In this document: piece after piece, positions 1 to 8,095 of the stretch
Layout: the number at the start of each line of letters is the position of its first letter
Position numbering within the stretch: the first letter of the stretch is position 1
From: Anaerolineae bacterium
GTDB lineage: Bacteria > Chloroflexota > Anaerolineae > B4-G1 > SLSP01
NCBI GenBank assembly: GCA_016928755.1
Contig: JAFGKB010000266.1
Span: 1-27,707 of the forward strand
Length of the DNA stretch: 27,707 bases
Reading direction: 5' to 3'
Made by a program: the position numbers and the translations under genes
The notes under the pieces: generated by a model
What the model was told of the DNA's origin: nothing
The model's database searches: none
The model's input: only the letters and a program-made list of their open reading frames with translations

Positions 1-48
1 CCGGCATTGAAGTATGTAAATTGCAACCACCATATCAAACGACAGGCT

Positions 49-84
49 AATCCGTGAAATCCCTTAATCCGTGACAATCCGTGA
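49..84. repeat. Three short direct repeats AATCCGTGA upstream of murJ
   Basis: The 9-mer AATCCGTGA occurs three times, at 49-57, 66-74 and 76-84, in the non-coding start of the window. The spacing is irregular (17 and 10 nt between starts). No gene is visible in 1-141. The copies could be binding sites or the edge of a longer intergenic repeat cut by the window start; nothing in the sequence decides between these. Confidence 0.6.
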
Positions 85-126
85 TTCCGACAAAAAGTAA
101 CTTCTTGCATATGGATTAAAAGCGGG

Positions 127-132
127 TAGAAT
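127..132 (+). promoter_or_regulatory. Possible -10 box of murJ, with little or no leader
   Basis: TAGAAT (five of six matches to TATAAT) ends 9 nt before the murJ ATG at 142. A poor -35 (TTGCAT, 105-110) stands 16 nt upstream. No Shine-Dalgarno sequence is visible before the ATG. A -10 box this close would start transcription a few bases before the ATG, so the mRNA may be leaderless or nearly so. This is a pattern match only. Confidence 0.3.
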
Positions 133-141
133 TCCTTTGTT

Positions 142-1734
142 ATGGAACAGGAAACATCGCTCTCTGTGGAGGCTCGCCAGGTAACGCGTGCGGCAGCTTT
201 AATATCATTTGGTAATGTCACCAGCCGCATCTTAGGGCTGGCACGTGAAATGGTTAAATCCCATTTCTTTGGCGCGGGGGGGGCCGTCAGTGCCTTCGAT
301 GTTGCGTCACAAGTCCCCACAATGTTATATGATCAATTTATTGGGGGGATGTTAAACTCGGCCCTGGTCCCGGCCTTCTCCGATTATGTCAAACCCAAAC
401 ACCAGGCCGAGTTATGGCGGTTGCTGAGTTTGCTGCTTTCGGTTTTGTCCTTTATTTCGGCTCTTTTAATCTTAGGCGTTGAAATCTTCGCCGAGCAAAT
501 TACGAGTTTGCTCAGCGGGGGACTAAATCCTGTTTACCTGGCTCAGGCGACACAAATGCTACGGATTACAGCGCCGGCTATTTTCTTCCTCAATGTCGCG
601 GGACTTTTCTCCGCTACACTTTACGCATTAGAACGTTTTGAACGCCCGGCCTTTATAGCCGCGATTTATAACGCCGTATTAGTCAGCATAGTGTTACTAT
701 TGGGAAATAGCCAACTTGGTGTGTACAGTTTAGCCATTGGCCTATTGCTAGGTAGCGCGGCCCAAGTAGCTATGCAATTCCCCGCTTTAAAAGATGCCGA
801 TTTACGCTTAATCTTCCCTTTGAAACCACATCCGGCATTAAAGACGATTGGCAAACTTTACTTGCCAATAGGGTTAGGCTTAATTGTGGATCAGTTGGCC
901 GTAATGGTGAGTTTCAATATTGCATCCCGAACTGGGCCAAGCGGGATCGCCTGGATGAAGTACGCAGCCACGTTAATCCAATTTCCCCTGGGAATGGTGG
1001 TAACTGCCGTCTCTATCGCCATCTTGCCTACCCTGGCCCGTTATGCCAATGACGAGGCCGAGGAGGAGTTCCGGACAACCCTGGCCCAGGGATTGCGGAT
1101 GGTACTGATCCTGGTGTTACCGGCAGCGATGGCGATGTTGATCTTAGCCGAGCCGATTGTGGCCTTGCTTTTTCAACATGGGAGTTTTACATCCGCAGAT
1201 ACTTCGGCAACCGCAGAAGCCTTGCGTTATAACTTATTGGGGTTAGTTTTTGCATCTCTGGATCAGCCGCTGATTTTTGCCTTTTATGCCCGGAAGAATA
1301 CCTGGACCCCGGCTTTAGTCGGCGTGGTCACCGTGATTCTATATGCCGGTATTGCCATTATTCCTACGCTGCTCCATGAGCCACGGCTTGCGGAACTTAT
1401 CCTGGCCAATTCACTGAAACTGACAGCCCATGCTCTATTGATGTTGTGGCTTTTCAATTATATGGTAGGCAGCCTACGCCCCAATAAAGTAGGCCGTACA
1501 ACCGGCATCGCTTTGGGTGCCTCGGTGGTGATGGCGATCCCGATGTTAGGAGCGCGGGTCTACCTAGAAAGTATGTTGAAGCCCGGAATTACCAGCTTCT
1601 TAGTCTTAGTCATTGTGCCGGGAATAGTGGGATTGCTTGTTTACTTACTTGTGTTAAGACTGATGGGCGTTGAAGAGACCTTTCTCATTCAGGAGATTAT
1701 CCAGCGGACCCGCAATAAAGCCGGTCACAAGTAA
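142..1734 (+). CDS. murJ: MurJ/MviN-family lipid II flippase
   Basis: An integral membrane protein of the MurJ (MviN) family, which flips undecaprenyl-linked peptidoglycan precursor (lipid II) across the cytoplasmic membrane. The 530 residues match the usual 500-550. Hydrophobic segments run through the whole length, consistent with about 14 transmembrane helices. The N-terminal family signature is clear: GNVTSRILGLAREMVKSHFFG at residues 24-44 with conserved Arg residues, then GGMLNSALVPAFSDY near residue 68, the usual second conserved stretch. It is the first gene of a plus-strand run; the following lipoprotein gene starts 17 nt after its stop. The start lacks a clear ribosome binding site, see the possible promoter at 127-132. 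The assignment to the MOP flippase superfamily is firm. The exact lipid substrate is known from the family only. Confidence 0.93.
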   Translation: MEQETSLSVEARQVTRAAALISFGNVTSRILGLAREMVKSHFFGAGGAVSAFDVASQVPTMLYDQFIGGMLNSALVPAFSDYVKPKHQAELWRLLSLLLSVLSFISALLILGVEIFAEQITSLLSGGLNPVYLAQATQMLRITAPAIFFLNVAGLFSATLYALERFERPAFIAAIYNAVLVSIVLLLGNSQLGVYSLAIGLLLGSAAQVAMQFPALKDADLRLIFPLKPHPALKTIGKLYLPIGLGLIVDQLAVMVSFNIASRTGPSGIAWMKYAATLIQFPLGMVVTAVSIAILPTLARYANDEAEEEFRTTLAQGLRMVLILVLPAAMAMLILAEPIVALLFQHGSFTSADTSATAEALRYNLLGLVFASLDQPLIFAFYARKNTWTPALVGVVTVILYAGIAIIPTLLHEPRLAELILANSLKLTAHALLMLWLFNYMVGSLRPNKVGRTTGIALGASVVMAIPMLGARVYLESMLKPGITSFLVLVIVPGIVGLLVYLLVLRLMGVEETFLIQEIIQRTRNKAGHK

Positions 1735-1751
1735 GGGGAAATGGAGAAATA

Positions 1752-3005
1752 ATGCAACGTTTGATTTATAGTTTATGTCTTTTATGCTTTATCTTAATCC
1801 TGGGAGGCTGTACGCTGGAAGAAACTACGCCACACCAGGATATAGTTGTGCTCTGGCACGGATTTGGTGGCAGTGAAGGGCATGCCTTACAGACCTTAAC
1901 CGATCAGTTTAATACTCAAAACACAGACAGCATAATTCTTATTACAGAGTACCAGCGTGATATAGAGGCGAAGCTGTTGTCAACAACGCCGGAAAATCGC
2001 CCGGATATTATTGTGGTTTGGCCGGATGATGTGCAGACCTATACACAAGAGGGCTTGACGCCTAATATGGCCCTCTTGCCGCCGGAGTTAGTTGAGGAAC
2101 AGGATGATATCCTGCCTATGGCTGTATCACTCTATACGCTCAACGGTCGCTTGCAGGCATTGCCGATAGGCCTGGCCACTTATCTGGTTTATTATAATGC
2201 GGATTGGTTAGGGGACTTGGGGTATGATGCCACTACTGCCAATTGGGATATTACACAACGGGCAGCTTGTGCGGCGACGAATCCACAAAGGGGACAAGTC
2301 GGCTTGGGAATGTCGGGTCAGGCCGGTATATTCCTGGCTTGGTTGACGGCCGGTGGCGCTAATATTTATGGGAGTGATGGGTATTACCACTTTGCAGATG
2401 AAGCTGGAATACAAACAGCCCAACAATTACATAATATAATGAGCACCGGGTGCAGCCGCGTCTATGAACGTCCCAGTGATAGTATTACTCAGTTAAGCAA
2501 TAGTTCGATGGCGATGCTTATCGAATCGAGCTTGTTACGGTTGGAAATAGAGCGCTCTGTCACCGCCGCCCGGAACTTCGTATTAGGGGTGACGATTCCA
2601 CCGGCAATAGAAGGTCAAGGGCACACACTCTGGTATGGCCCGGCTTTGCTGGCCTTGGAATCAACTCCAGAGCGACAAGCGGCGGCATTGGACGTAATGG
2701 CGTGGTTTTTATCGCCGGAGGCACAGCAACAGTGGAATACTGATACCGATTACTTGCCGGTGCGTCAGACGCTTATCAGACAACAGTTGGAGACGAATTT
2801 AAGCCCGGTTGAGGGGACGGTATTGCGGTTGGCCCTGGATACCGCAGCCCAGGGCACCTGGGTAAGTTGGCCACGAGGTGTCAATATCCCAATGTGTCGT
2901 GCAGCATTGGTAAGAAGTCTTCTCTCATTGAGCAAATCCGATGTCTTGCCGGAGTCAGCCTTACAACAAGCTGTTAATGCTTGTAATACGGAGGTCACAC
3001 CCTAA
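1752..3005 (+). CDS. Family 1 extracellular solute-binding lipoprotein, orphan
   Basis: A lipid-anchored substrate-binding protein of the sugar/family 1 type, expected on the outer face of the membrane feeding an ABC importer. It has a short signal peptide with lipobox LGGC and lipidated Cys20. The mature domain opens with the typical IVVLWHGFGGSEGHALQTLT and continues with KLLSTTPENRPDIIVVWPDD, the usual hinge-region pattern of these proteins. Its 417 residues are normal length. GGAG at 1743-1746, five bases before the ATG, supports the start. No permease or ATPase gene for a sugar system is nearby. It lies between murJ and an IMPase-family gene and its stop overlaps the next start by one base. 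It may use importers encoded elsewhere or serve as a stand-alone binding protein. The ligand cannot be told from sequence. Confidence 0.85.
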   Translation: MQRLIYSLCLLCFILILGGCTLEETTPHQDIVVLWHGFGGSEGHALQTLTDQFNTQNTDSIILITEYQRDIEAKLLSTTPENRPDIIVVWPDDVQTYTQEGLTPNMALLPPELVEEQDDILPMAVSLYTLNGRLQALPIGLATYLVYYNADWLGDLGYDATTANWDITQRAACAATNPQRGQVGLGMSGQAGIFLAWLTAGGANIYGSDGYYHFADEAGIQTAQQLHNIMSTGCSRVYERPSDSITQLSNSSMAMLIESSLLRLEIERSVTAARNFVLGVTIPPAIEGQGHTLWYGPALLALESTPERQAAALDVMAWFLSPEAQQQWNTDTDYLPVRQTLIRQQLETNLSPVEGTVLRLALDTAAQGTWVSWPRGVNIPMCRAALVRSLLSLSKSDVLPESALQQAVNACNTEVTP

Positions 3006-3796
3006 TGCATAATTCACATCATCGAGAATGGTTAGCTACAGCCGCGGATATAGCTTTGGCGGCCGGTGCGTTACTGGTAGAGTATAGACAGAATAAAAAT
3101 GCGATTCATTCCAAAGGTTTCCGGAATATTTATACTGCGGCCGATTTAGCTGCCGAATCTCTGATCCTGGGCCGGCTACGGGAAGCATTTCCGAACCACG
3201 CCATAACGTCTGAGGAAGCCGGTGCTGATGTCCTAGCCGCTAATGTACGGTGGGTTGTCGATCCATTGGACGGCACCACGAATTACTCACGCCAGAATCC
3301 TAATTTTAGTACCACTCTGGCCGCAATTGAGGATGGGCAGGTGGTGGTCGGGGTGGTCTATGACCCATTACGAGACCATCTGTTTGCCGCCCGACGTGGA
3401 GGGGGCGCAACTTTAAACGGGAAACCGATCTATACATCAAAGATTACGGGAATAGAAGATATGGTCTTCAGTATGGAATGGCCCCGGTCTCCGGCTTTAA
3501 GAGAACAGATGTGGCAACTGGCCGGGGTATTACTGCGGAACGGGCGCACATTGCGCACCCCAGGTTCCGCAGCAATGGGAATAGCTTATGTGAGTACCGG
3601 TTGGGTGGATTTATATGTCGCACTCCATCTCGAATCATGGGACCAGGCAGCGGCTACGTTAATTGTCAAAGAAGCCGGCGGTTGTGTCGAGACTGTCTCC
3701 GGCGCGCCCTGGCAACCCGATTCACCAGATAGCTTAATCGCAGCCAATCAAGAGTTGATAACCGCTTTTCGTAAACTCAACCAAGAGGGGCAATGA
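3005..3796 (+). CDS. Inositol monophosphatase family protein
   Basis: A Mg-dependent phosphatase of the IMPase/SuhB superfamily, which hydrolyses phosphomonoesters such as inositol phosphates, fructose-1,6-bisphosphate or 3'-phosphoadenosine 5'-phosphate. The metal-site residues are visible: E70 and E71 in TSEEAG, then DPLDGTTN at 86-93 (D86, D89) and WDQAAATLIVKEAGG from 212, with D213 as the third metal ligand. The VVYDPLRDHLFAARRGGGA stretch is also typical. At 263 residues it is full length. The start ATG overlaps the preceding TAA by one base and has GGAGG at 2990-2994, 10 nt upstream, so it is probably translationally coupled. The specific substrate cannot be read from these motifs, so no gene symbol is given. 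Confidence 0.9.
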   Translation: MHNSHHREWLATAADIALAAGALLVEYRQNKNAIHSKGFRNIYTAADLAAESLILGRLREAFPNHAITSEEAGADVLAANVRWVVDPLDGTTNYSRQNPNFSTTLAAIEDGQVVVGVVYDPLRDHLFAARRGGGATLNGKPIYTSKITGIEDMVFSMEWPRSPALREQMWQLAGVLLRNGRTLRTPGSAAMGIAYVSTGWVDLYVALHLESWDQAAATLIVKEAGGCVETVSGAPWQPDSPDSLIAANQELITAFRKLNQEGQ

Positions 3797-4908
3797 TGCA
3801 CACACAGCACCGGCACAGTTTATGTATCTGGGTGGGGATACTTTTCACGTTGGGCTTGCTAATCATGATTCCGCCGGGTCGGGCCCAGTTACAAGAGGAT
3901 TCCGCGCAACAATTCTATAATTTGATTAATAAGACGCGCGCATCTGAGGGATTACCGCCGCTTAAGTGGTCCAAGCTTTTGAACCAGGCCGCACAACGCC
4001 AGGCTGAGGATATGGCAACACAGGGTAAAGCTACATCGGATGGTTCCGATGGCACAGACCACCGGCAGCGCATTCGGGAGGCCGGTTATCGTGCCTGGCA
4101 CGATGGATTATTAGTCAGCGAACTAGTATGGATGGGACTGGGTTCCCCATCAGATGCACTAACATGGTTTCGCAACAACCCAGAGCACTGGGAAGTATTT
4201 ACCAGTCCTAAATATCGTGAGATTGGCATCGGCTACGCTTCTGATGCCCAAGGCGTGCATTACTTTGCCATTGATTTTGGCTCACGGCCGGGTGTTATCC
4301 CGGTCTTTCTCAACGATGGCGCAGAGGCAACGGACTCACCTCAAGTAGCACTGCGCTTGACAAATGAGCAGGCAGAACCCTTGGGTGAGGGGACATGGAT
4401 TGGTGAAGCTATTGAGGTCCGTCTAAGCAGCCAGCCTGATTTTGGTGATACACCCTGGCAGCCTTGGGAGTCTTTGCTCCCGTGGTTACTTGATGGTACT
4501 GAGCCTGGAGAGTATGCGGTTTATGTGGAGTACCGTGATGGGGCAGGACGGACCGCTGTCGCAGAAGATACTATCCGGCTGGTGGCCCAAGGGGAAACTC
4601 CGCCAACACCAACACCACGAATAGAAGAACCCTTACAACCCACTGCGGAGGGACCGGCTATTCCGGGGACGGCAGAGAGCACAGAAGTACCGGCGACCCC
4701 ACAACCAACGATGCCACCAGTGGTCGTGACTCAGGAACCGGTTGCGGATACGTTTATGAGCACACCACAACCGACGTGGACGCCGCTTCCTGTGCCCGTT
4801 GAAACAATACCGGTAGAGGCTACAGATTGGCCCTTGGTTGTGGTGTTTATATTACAAGGTAGCGCCCTTGTGTTAGGCATAGCAGTATTTCTGCGTCGCC
4901 GGCTATAA
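3796..4908 (+). CDS. CAP (SCP/PR1) domain protein, secreted and membrane-anchored
   Basis: An exported protein with a CAP domain, a family of poorly defined extracellular function in bacteria. Two consecutive ATGs (3793, 3796) are possible starts. GAGGGG at 3785-3790 is at a good distance (5 nt) only from the second, which overlaps the previous stop as TGATG. Layout, counted from the first ATG: signal peptide to about residue 31; CAP domain about 38-167 (FYNLINKTRASEGLPPLKWS, later EIGIGYA and HYFAIDFG); a beta-rich segment about 170-265; a Pro/Thr/Glu-rich stalk about 268-340; and a transmembrane helix followed by RRR at the C-terminus, residues 346-371. The family's usual His-x-Gly-Ser-Asp-Gly stretch reads Ala-Thr-Ser-Asp-Gly-Ser-Asp-Gly here, so the common CAP histidine seems to be absent. 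It is the last gene of the murJ operon and may act at the cell surface or wall. Confidence 0.85.
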   Translation: MHTQHRHSLCIWVGILFTLGLLIMIPPGRAQLQEDSAQQFYNLINKTRASEGLPPLKWSKLLNQAAQRQAEDMATQGKATSDGSDGTDHRQRIREAGYRAWHDGLLVSELVWMGLGSPSDALTWFRNNPEHWEVFTSPKYREIGIGYASDAQGVHYFAIDFGSRPGVIPVFLNDGAEATDSPQVALRLTNEQAEPLGEGTWIGEAIEVRLSSQPDFGDTPWQPWESLLPWLLDGTEPGEYAVYVEYRDGAGRTAVAEDTIRLVAQGETPPTPTPRIEEPLQPTAEGPAIPGTAESTEVPATPQPTMPPVVVTQEPVADTFMSTPQPTWTPLPVPVETIPVEATDWPLVVVFILQGSALVLGIAVFLRRRL

Positions 4909-4967
4909 TAACTCAAAATTAGGCCGGTCTTTTCCCCCCTAAATACTCCGTAACATAGTCTAAAACT

Positions 4968-5888
4968 ATGAAAAATCTATGTGAGTTGAAGTCAAAAAAG
5001 AGAGAGATGGCAAAAGAGAAAAAGAGCAATTTATTAAAGTATCTACGTGTGGTACAAGATTATGTTTTAATCACTACTGGGGCATTACTACTAGCCGCAA
5101 ACCTTAACCTGTTCTTGGAACCAAACCATGTTATTTCTACTGGTGTGACCGGTATCGGGATGCTGGCTTACTATTTATGGAAATGGCCTATTGGTCTGGT
5201 AACCTTGATTTTAAATATCCCGTTAATAGTAGCCGGGATCAGATGGGGCGGGGGATTCCGTTTCTTTATCCGTACTATCTATGCTGTTGTGGTTATGACT
5301 TTGGCCATAGATCTCCTGTCTCCCATCCTTCCCCCTATCCAGGGTGACCCTTTGATTTACACATTGTTTGGTGGGGTTCTGGATGGTATAGGAATCGGGT
5401 TAGTGCTACGAGGTCAGGGGACAACTGGCGGTACGGATATTGTGGCACAGCTCCTTAACCGCCACCACGGTATCCCCTTTAGCAACGTTCTTATTATTGT
5501 TAATGGCATCATCTTGTTAAGTGCGATGTTAGTTATCGGGATAACACCGGTACTTTATGGCTTAATCGTTAACTTTGTCTCCGGTAAAGCTGTGGATGGG
5601 GTACAAGAGGGCGTTGGGTATGCCAGGGCATTCTTTATCGTATCCAATGAATGCCAGACTATACAAGAGCAGATTTGTAAGGAGCTTGACCGTGGGGTAA
5701 CTGTGCTTAAGGCTCAGGGGGGGTATACGCAGCAACCAAAACAAGCACTATATGTGGTTGTCGCCCGTCCCCAGGTTACGCCGCTCAAGCGGATGATTGC
5801 AGCAATAGACCCTAGCGCATTTGTGGTGGTCTCGGAAGCGCATGAGGTTTTGGGCGAAGGCTTTCATCCGGTTATTGCGGGGAGTTAA
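4968..5888 (+). CDS. YitT family membrane protein (YitT domain plus DUF2179)
   Basis: A multi-pass inner-membrane protein of the YitT family, whose transport or regulatory role is not established. The N-terminal two thirds hold about five or six hydrophobic segments, starting with YVLITTGALLLAANLNLF, and the family motif RGQGTTGGTDIVAQLL. The cytoplasmic C-terminal DUF2179 domain begins near residue 225 and includes ELDRGVTVLKAQGGYT. The total of 306 residues fits the family. Neither candidate start (4968, or the in-frame ATG at 5007 right after GAGAGAG) has a good ribosome binding site, so the first 13 residues are uncertain. The gene is separated from the CAP gene by 59 nt and ends at the hairpin at 5916-5952. 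Confidence 0.88.
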   Translation: MKNLCELKSKKREMAKEKKSNLLKYLRVVQDYVLITTGALLLAANLNLFLEPNHVISTGVTGIGMLAYYLWKWPIGLVTLILNIPLIVAGIRWGGGFRFFIRTIYAVVVMTLAIDLLSPILPPIQGDPLIYTLFGGVLDGIGIGLVLRGQGTTGGTDIVAQLLNRHHGIPFSNVLIIVNGIILLSAMLVIGITPVLYGLIVNFVSGKAVDGVQEGVGYARAFFIVSNECQTIQEQICKELDRGVTVLKAQGGYTQQPKQALYVVVARPQVTPLKRMIAAIDPSAFVVVSEAHEVLGEGFHPVIAGS

Positions 5889-5915
5889 TAAGAGGGTTAT
5901 TCTAGTTTAAACAAC

Positions 5916-5952
5916 CCCTGACAGATTCTCATTCTGATGGAATCTGTCAGGG
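5916..5952. terminator. Bidirectional hairpin terminator between convergent genes
   Basis: CCCTGACAGATTC (5916-5928) and GAATCTGTCAGGG (5940-5952) form a perfect 13-bp stem with an 11-nt loop. It lies 27 nt after the plus-strand YitT stop and 38 nt after the minus-strand DUF1385 stop, so it can serve both transcripts. Downstream T-runs are short on either side (TTGTTT on the minus-strand side), so efficiency may differ by direction. Confidence 0.75.
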
Positions 5953-5990
5953 CTGATTAAGAACAGCTAAAGGATTGCCACAAACTGTAT

Positions 5991-6905
5991 TTAGGCTGCT
6001 GCGGTCTGTTCCTCGCCTTCTAAAACAGCTTTCAACGCGGTGATAGCTACCTCAAGCATCTCATCATCAGGTTCACGGGTGGTGAGACGCTGTAACGCCA
6101 GGTTCGGTTTGATCAATATTTTCACCCATTCTTTATCCGCATTGCGCCCGGTGAAGCGCAGTACCTCATAAGCCAAACCTGCAACCAGAGGGATGAATAC
6201 AATGCGCGATACAATGCGCCACAAGAGCGGGGGTTTGCCAAAGGGCAAAAAGACCAAGATGGAGATGAACACAACGACCAAGAGAAAAGCCGTCCCACAA
6301 CGCGCGTGAGCTGTAGAATAGGGGCGAACTCCTTCTACTGTCAGGGGCGCGCCGTCCTCATAGGCATTAATGGTCTTATGTTCAGAGCCGTGATAAGCAA
6401 AGACCCGGCGGATGTCCTCCATTTGCCCGATTGCGGCCATATAGCTAATCAGAATGACCAATCGGATAAAGCCTTCCAGGATATTGAAGAGCAAATCGTT
6501 GTTTTTCACCACAAGCCCGGCCAGCCAGGAGGGGCCGACCATAAAAAGCATTACCCCCACTAACATAGAGAGCGCGCCGGTAATAAAACCCGCTGCCCCC
6601 TCACTCATCGAGAAATCCGGGTCTTCGGCCTGTCCTACCACATCAGCGGAGAAGAAGAGCGCGCGCATGCCTAATCCCAGAGCGTCCCAGAGCATAGGGA
6701 AGCCACGTACAACGGGGATTTTGGCAATTGCGCCACGATAGATAGCCCCGCTCACGGGTTCTGTTTTCACAACAATCTCGCTATTATCTGGACGACGGAC
6801 GGCAATCGCACTGGTATAACGCCCGCGCATCATCACGCCTTCCATAACGGCCTGTCCACCATAGGACCAGCCTAGTTTCTCATTTGCTACAGTATCATTA
6901 GACAT
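5991..6905 (-). CDS. DUF1385 (YqhQ-like) membrane protein
   Basis: A member of the widely conserved DUF1385 family, represented by Bacillus YqhQ; its biochemical role is not settled. Diagnostic motifs are YGGQAVMEGVMMRG at residues 15-28 and HGSEHKTINAYE from 172, followed by HARCGTAFLL. Three or four hydrophobic segments flank the second motif. I prefer the start at 6905 because AAGGTGG lies 8 nt before it. An in-frame ATG at 6926 would add seven residues (MFKVVFT) and has a poorer ribosome binding site. The gene stands alone on the minus strand, convergent with YitT, and is separated from the upstream FAD-subunit gene by about 190 nt containing a hairpin. Confidence 0.9.
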   Translation of the reverse strand: MSNDTVANEKLGWSYGGQAVMEGVMMRGRYTSAIAVRRPDNSEIVVKTEPVSGAIYRGAIAKIPVVRGFPMLWDALGLGMRALFFSADVVGQAEDPDFSMSEGAAGFITGALSMLVGVMLFMVGPSWLAGLVVKNNDLLFNILEGFIRLVILISYMAAIGQMEDIRRVFAYHGSEHKTINAYEDGAPLTVEGVRPYSTAHARCGTAFLLVVVFISILVFLPFGKPPLLWRIVSRIVFIPLVAGLAYEVLRFTGRNADKEWVKILIKPNLALQRLTTREPDDEMLEVAITALKAVLEGEEQTAAA

Positions 6906-7005
6906 AGTAAACACCACCTTAAACATAGTTAGTCTTCCAGGAAGTTGCTAAACTTCTGTGAAGATATCTGAATAGTAAAGCTAAAAATGTAACTACTTTA
7001 CAGCA

Positions 7006-7030
7006 AGAGACGCTCAATAAGAGCGTCTCT
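7006..7030 (-). terminator. Hairpin terminator after the FAD-subunit gene
   Basis: AGAGACGCTC (7006-7015), loop AATAA, GAGCGTCTCT (7021-7030): a perfect 10-bp stem about 60 nt downstream of the minus-strand stop at 7092. The sequence after the stem on the minus strand (TTGCTGTAAAG) is a weak U-tract. It probably separates the importer run from DUF1385. Confidence 0.55.
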
Positions 7031-7091
7031 AATAAACCACTTTACAATATAAATAGCGACTACACTTGTGACTGTGGTTACGATTACGATT

Positions 7092-7943
7092 TTAGGCCCG
7101 GCGCGCTTGTTCCCAAGCCGCTAATAGGGCGCGGCGGGATAGCACCTTGGCCATTTCCTTCCGGTATTCTACACTTCCTCTAAAATCCCCCGCCGGCTTA
7201 AGCTCAACCAGGGAGGCTGCTAACGCTTTATCAATCTTCTCAACAGTTAACAACTGGCCTTTAAGTAGATGCTCGGTCTTGTGGAGCCGGGTCGGTATAG
7301 GATTAGCGCCACCAACGGCCACGCGGATATCTGCCGGCAAACCCTCCTCCACAGCGACATATGCCGCAGCACATACAATAGGTTTATCTTTAGGCGAGCG
7401 ACCGACCACCTCAAAAGCACCGGCACTGCGGGCCGGGGGACGCTTGATCCACAACTCGGTTAACAACACACGGGTTTTAACCAGCCGGTCACGGTAGGCC
7501 ACAAAGCTAGGGAATGGCGCGGTATGCACAGCCGGGTCGGCGTAGCGGATATCGGCATCCAACACCAATAAGGCCGTGGTCAGCGGATCCTCTGGGCCGG
7601 CGACAATTAAAGTCCCGCCCAAGGTGCCTTGTTCACGCAAAGTGCGGGATTGGGTAAAAGCGGCTGCCGTAGCCAGAATTCCTCCGGCCAGTGTACCGGC
7701 GTCGGGATGGTCAATAATAGTTTGGAGCTTCGTTGTGGCACCGATACGGACACCGTCCAGACTACCCTCAAGTCCATCCAGTCCGGCAGCTTGAAGATCG
7801 ACCACCGTCTCCAAAACCGGGTCACCTTGAGCTACAATCCAGGCTCCCCCGCTAAGATAAAGCGCATTAGGATTTGATTGTACCACAGCAACCGCTTCTT
7901 CAACTGTTGTGGGCCTATGATAGTTTTTTACATTTCGTAGCAT
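7092..7943 (-). CDS. FAD-binding subunit of a CO/xanthine dehydrogenase family hydroxylase (CoxM/XdhB-like), orphan
   Basis: The medium, FAD-binding subunit of molybdenum hydroxylases. It passes electrons from the iron-sulphur subunit to an acceptor. At 283 residues it is the normal length (about 280-290), with an N-terminal FAD-binding half and the C-terminal CO-dehydrogenase flavoprotein domain (ending in EYRKEMAKVLSRRALLAAW). The two FAD loops are altered: the usual AGGTD/AGGHS loop reads SGGAWI (31-36), and the usual TIGGN reads GTLGGT (106-111). AGGAGG five bases before the ATG gives a sure start. The large molybdopterin and small 2Fe-2S subunits are not in the window, so partners must be encoded elsewhere. 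Its position after two BMP-type importers suggests purine oxidation, which is inference. Confidence 0.85.
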   Translation of the reverse strand: MLRNVKNYHRPTTVEEAVAVVQSNPNALYLSGGAWIVAQGDPVLETVVDLQAAGLDGLEGSLDGVRIGATTKLQTIIDHPDAGTLAGGILATAAAFTQSRTLREQGTLGGTLIVAGPEDPLTTALLVLDADIRYADPAVHTAPFPSFVAYRDRLVKTRVLLTELWIKRPPARSAGAFEVVGRSPKDKPIVCAAAYVAVEEGLPADIRVAVGGANPIPTRLHKTEHLLKGQLLTVEKIDKALAASLVELKPAGDFRGSVEYRKEMAKVLSRRALLAAWEQARRA

Positions 7944-8021
7944 GAAGTCCTCCTGTACAGAGTTTTTCTTCCCATTTGGAATAAATGAAAAGGCAATTTT
8001 AATGCCCCTAAGTTACACATA

Positions 8022-8050
8022 ATTATAAACGTTATTTTAGCCTTTATTGG
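8022..8050 (-). promoter_or_regulatory. Possible promoter of the FAD-subunit gene
   Basis: On the minus strand, TATAAT (8022-8027) is a perfect -10 about 80 nt before the ATG at 7943. The -35 position (8045-8050, CCAATA) is poor. With the 152-nt gap after ATPase-A this allows separate transcription of the FAD-subunit gene. Weak evidence. Confidence 0.28.
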
Positions 8051-8095
8051 GTTGGGAGCAAGTGAAAGTCAGGTCAAGACTGTATTTTATCTCTC

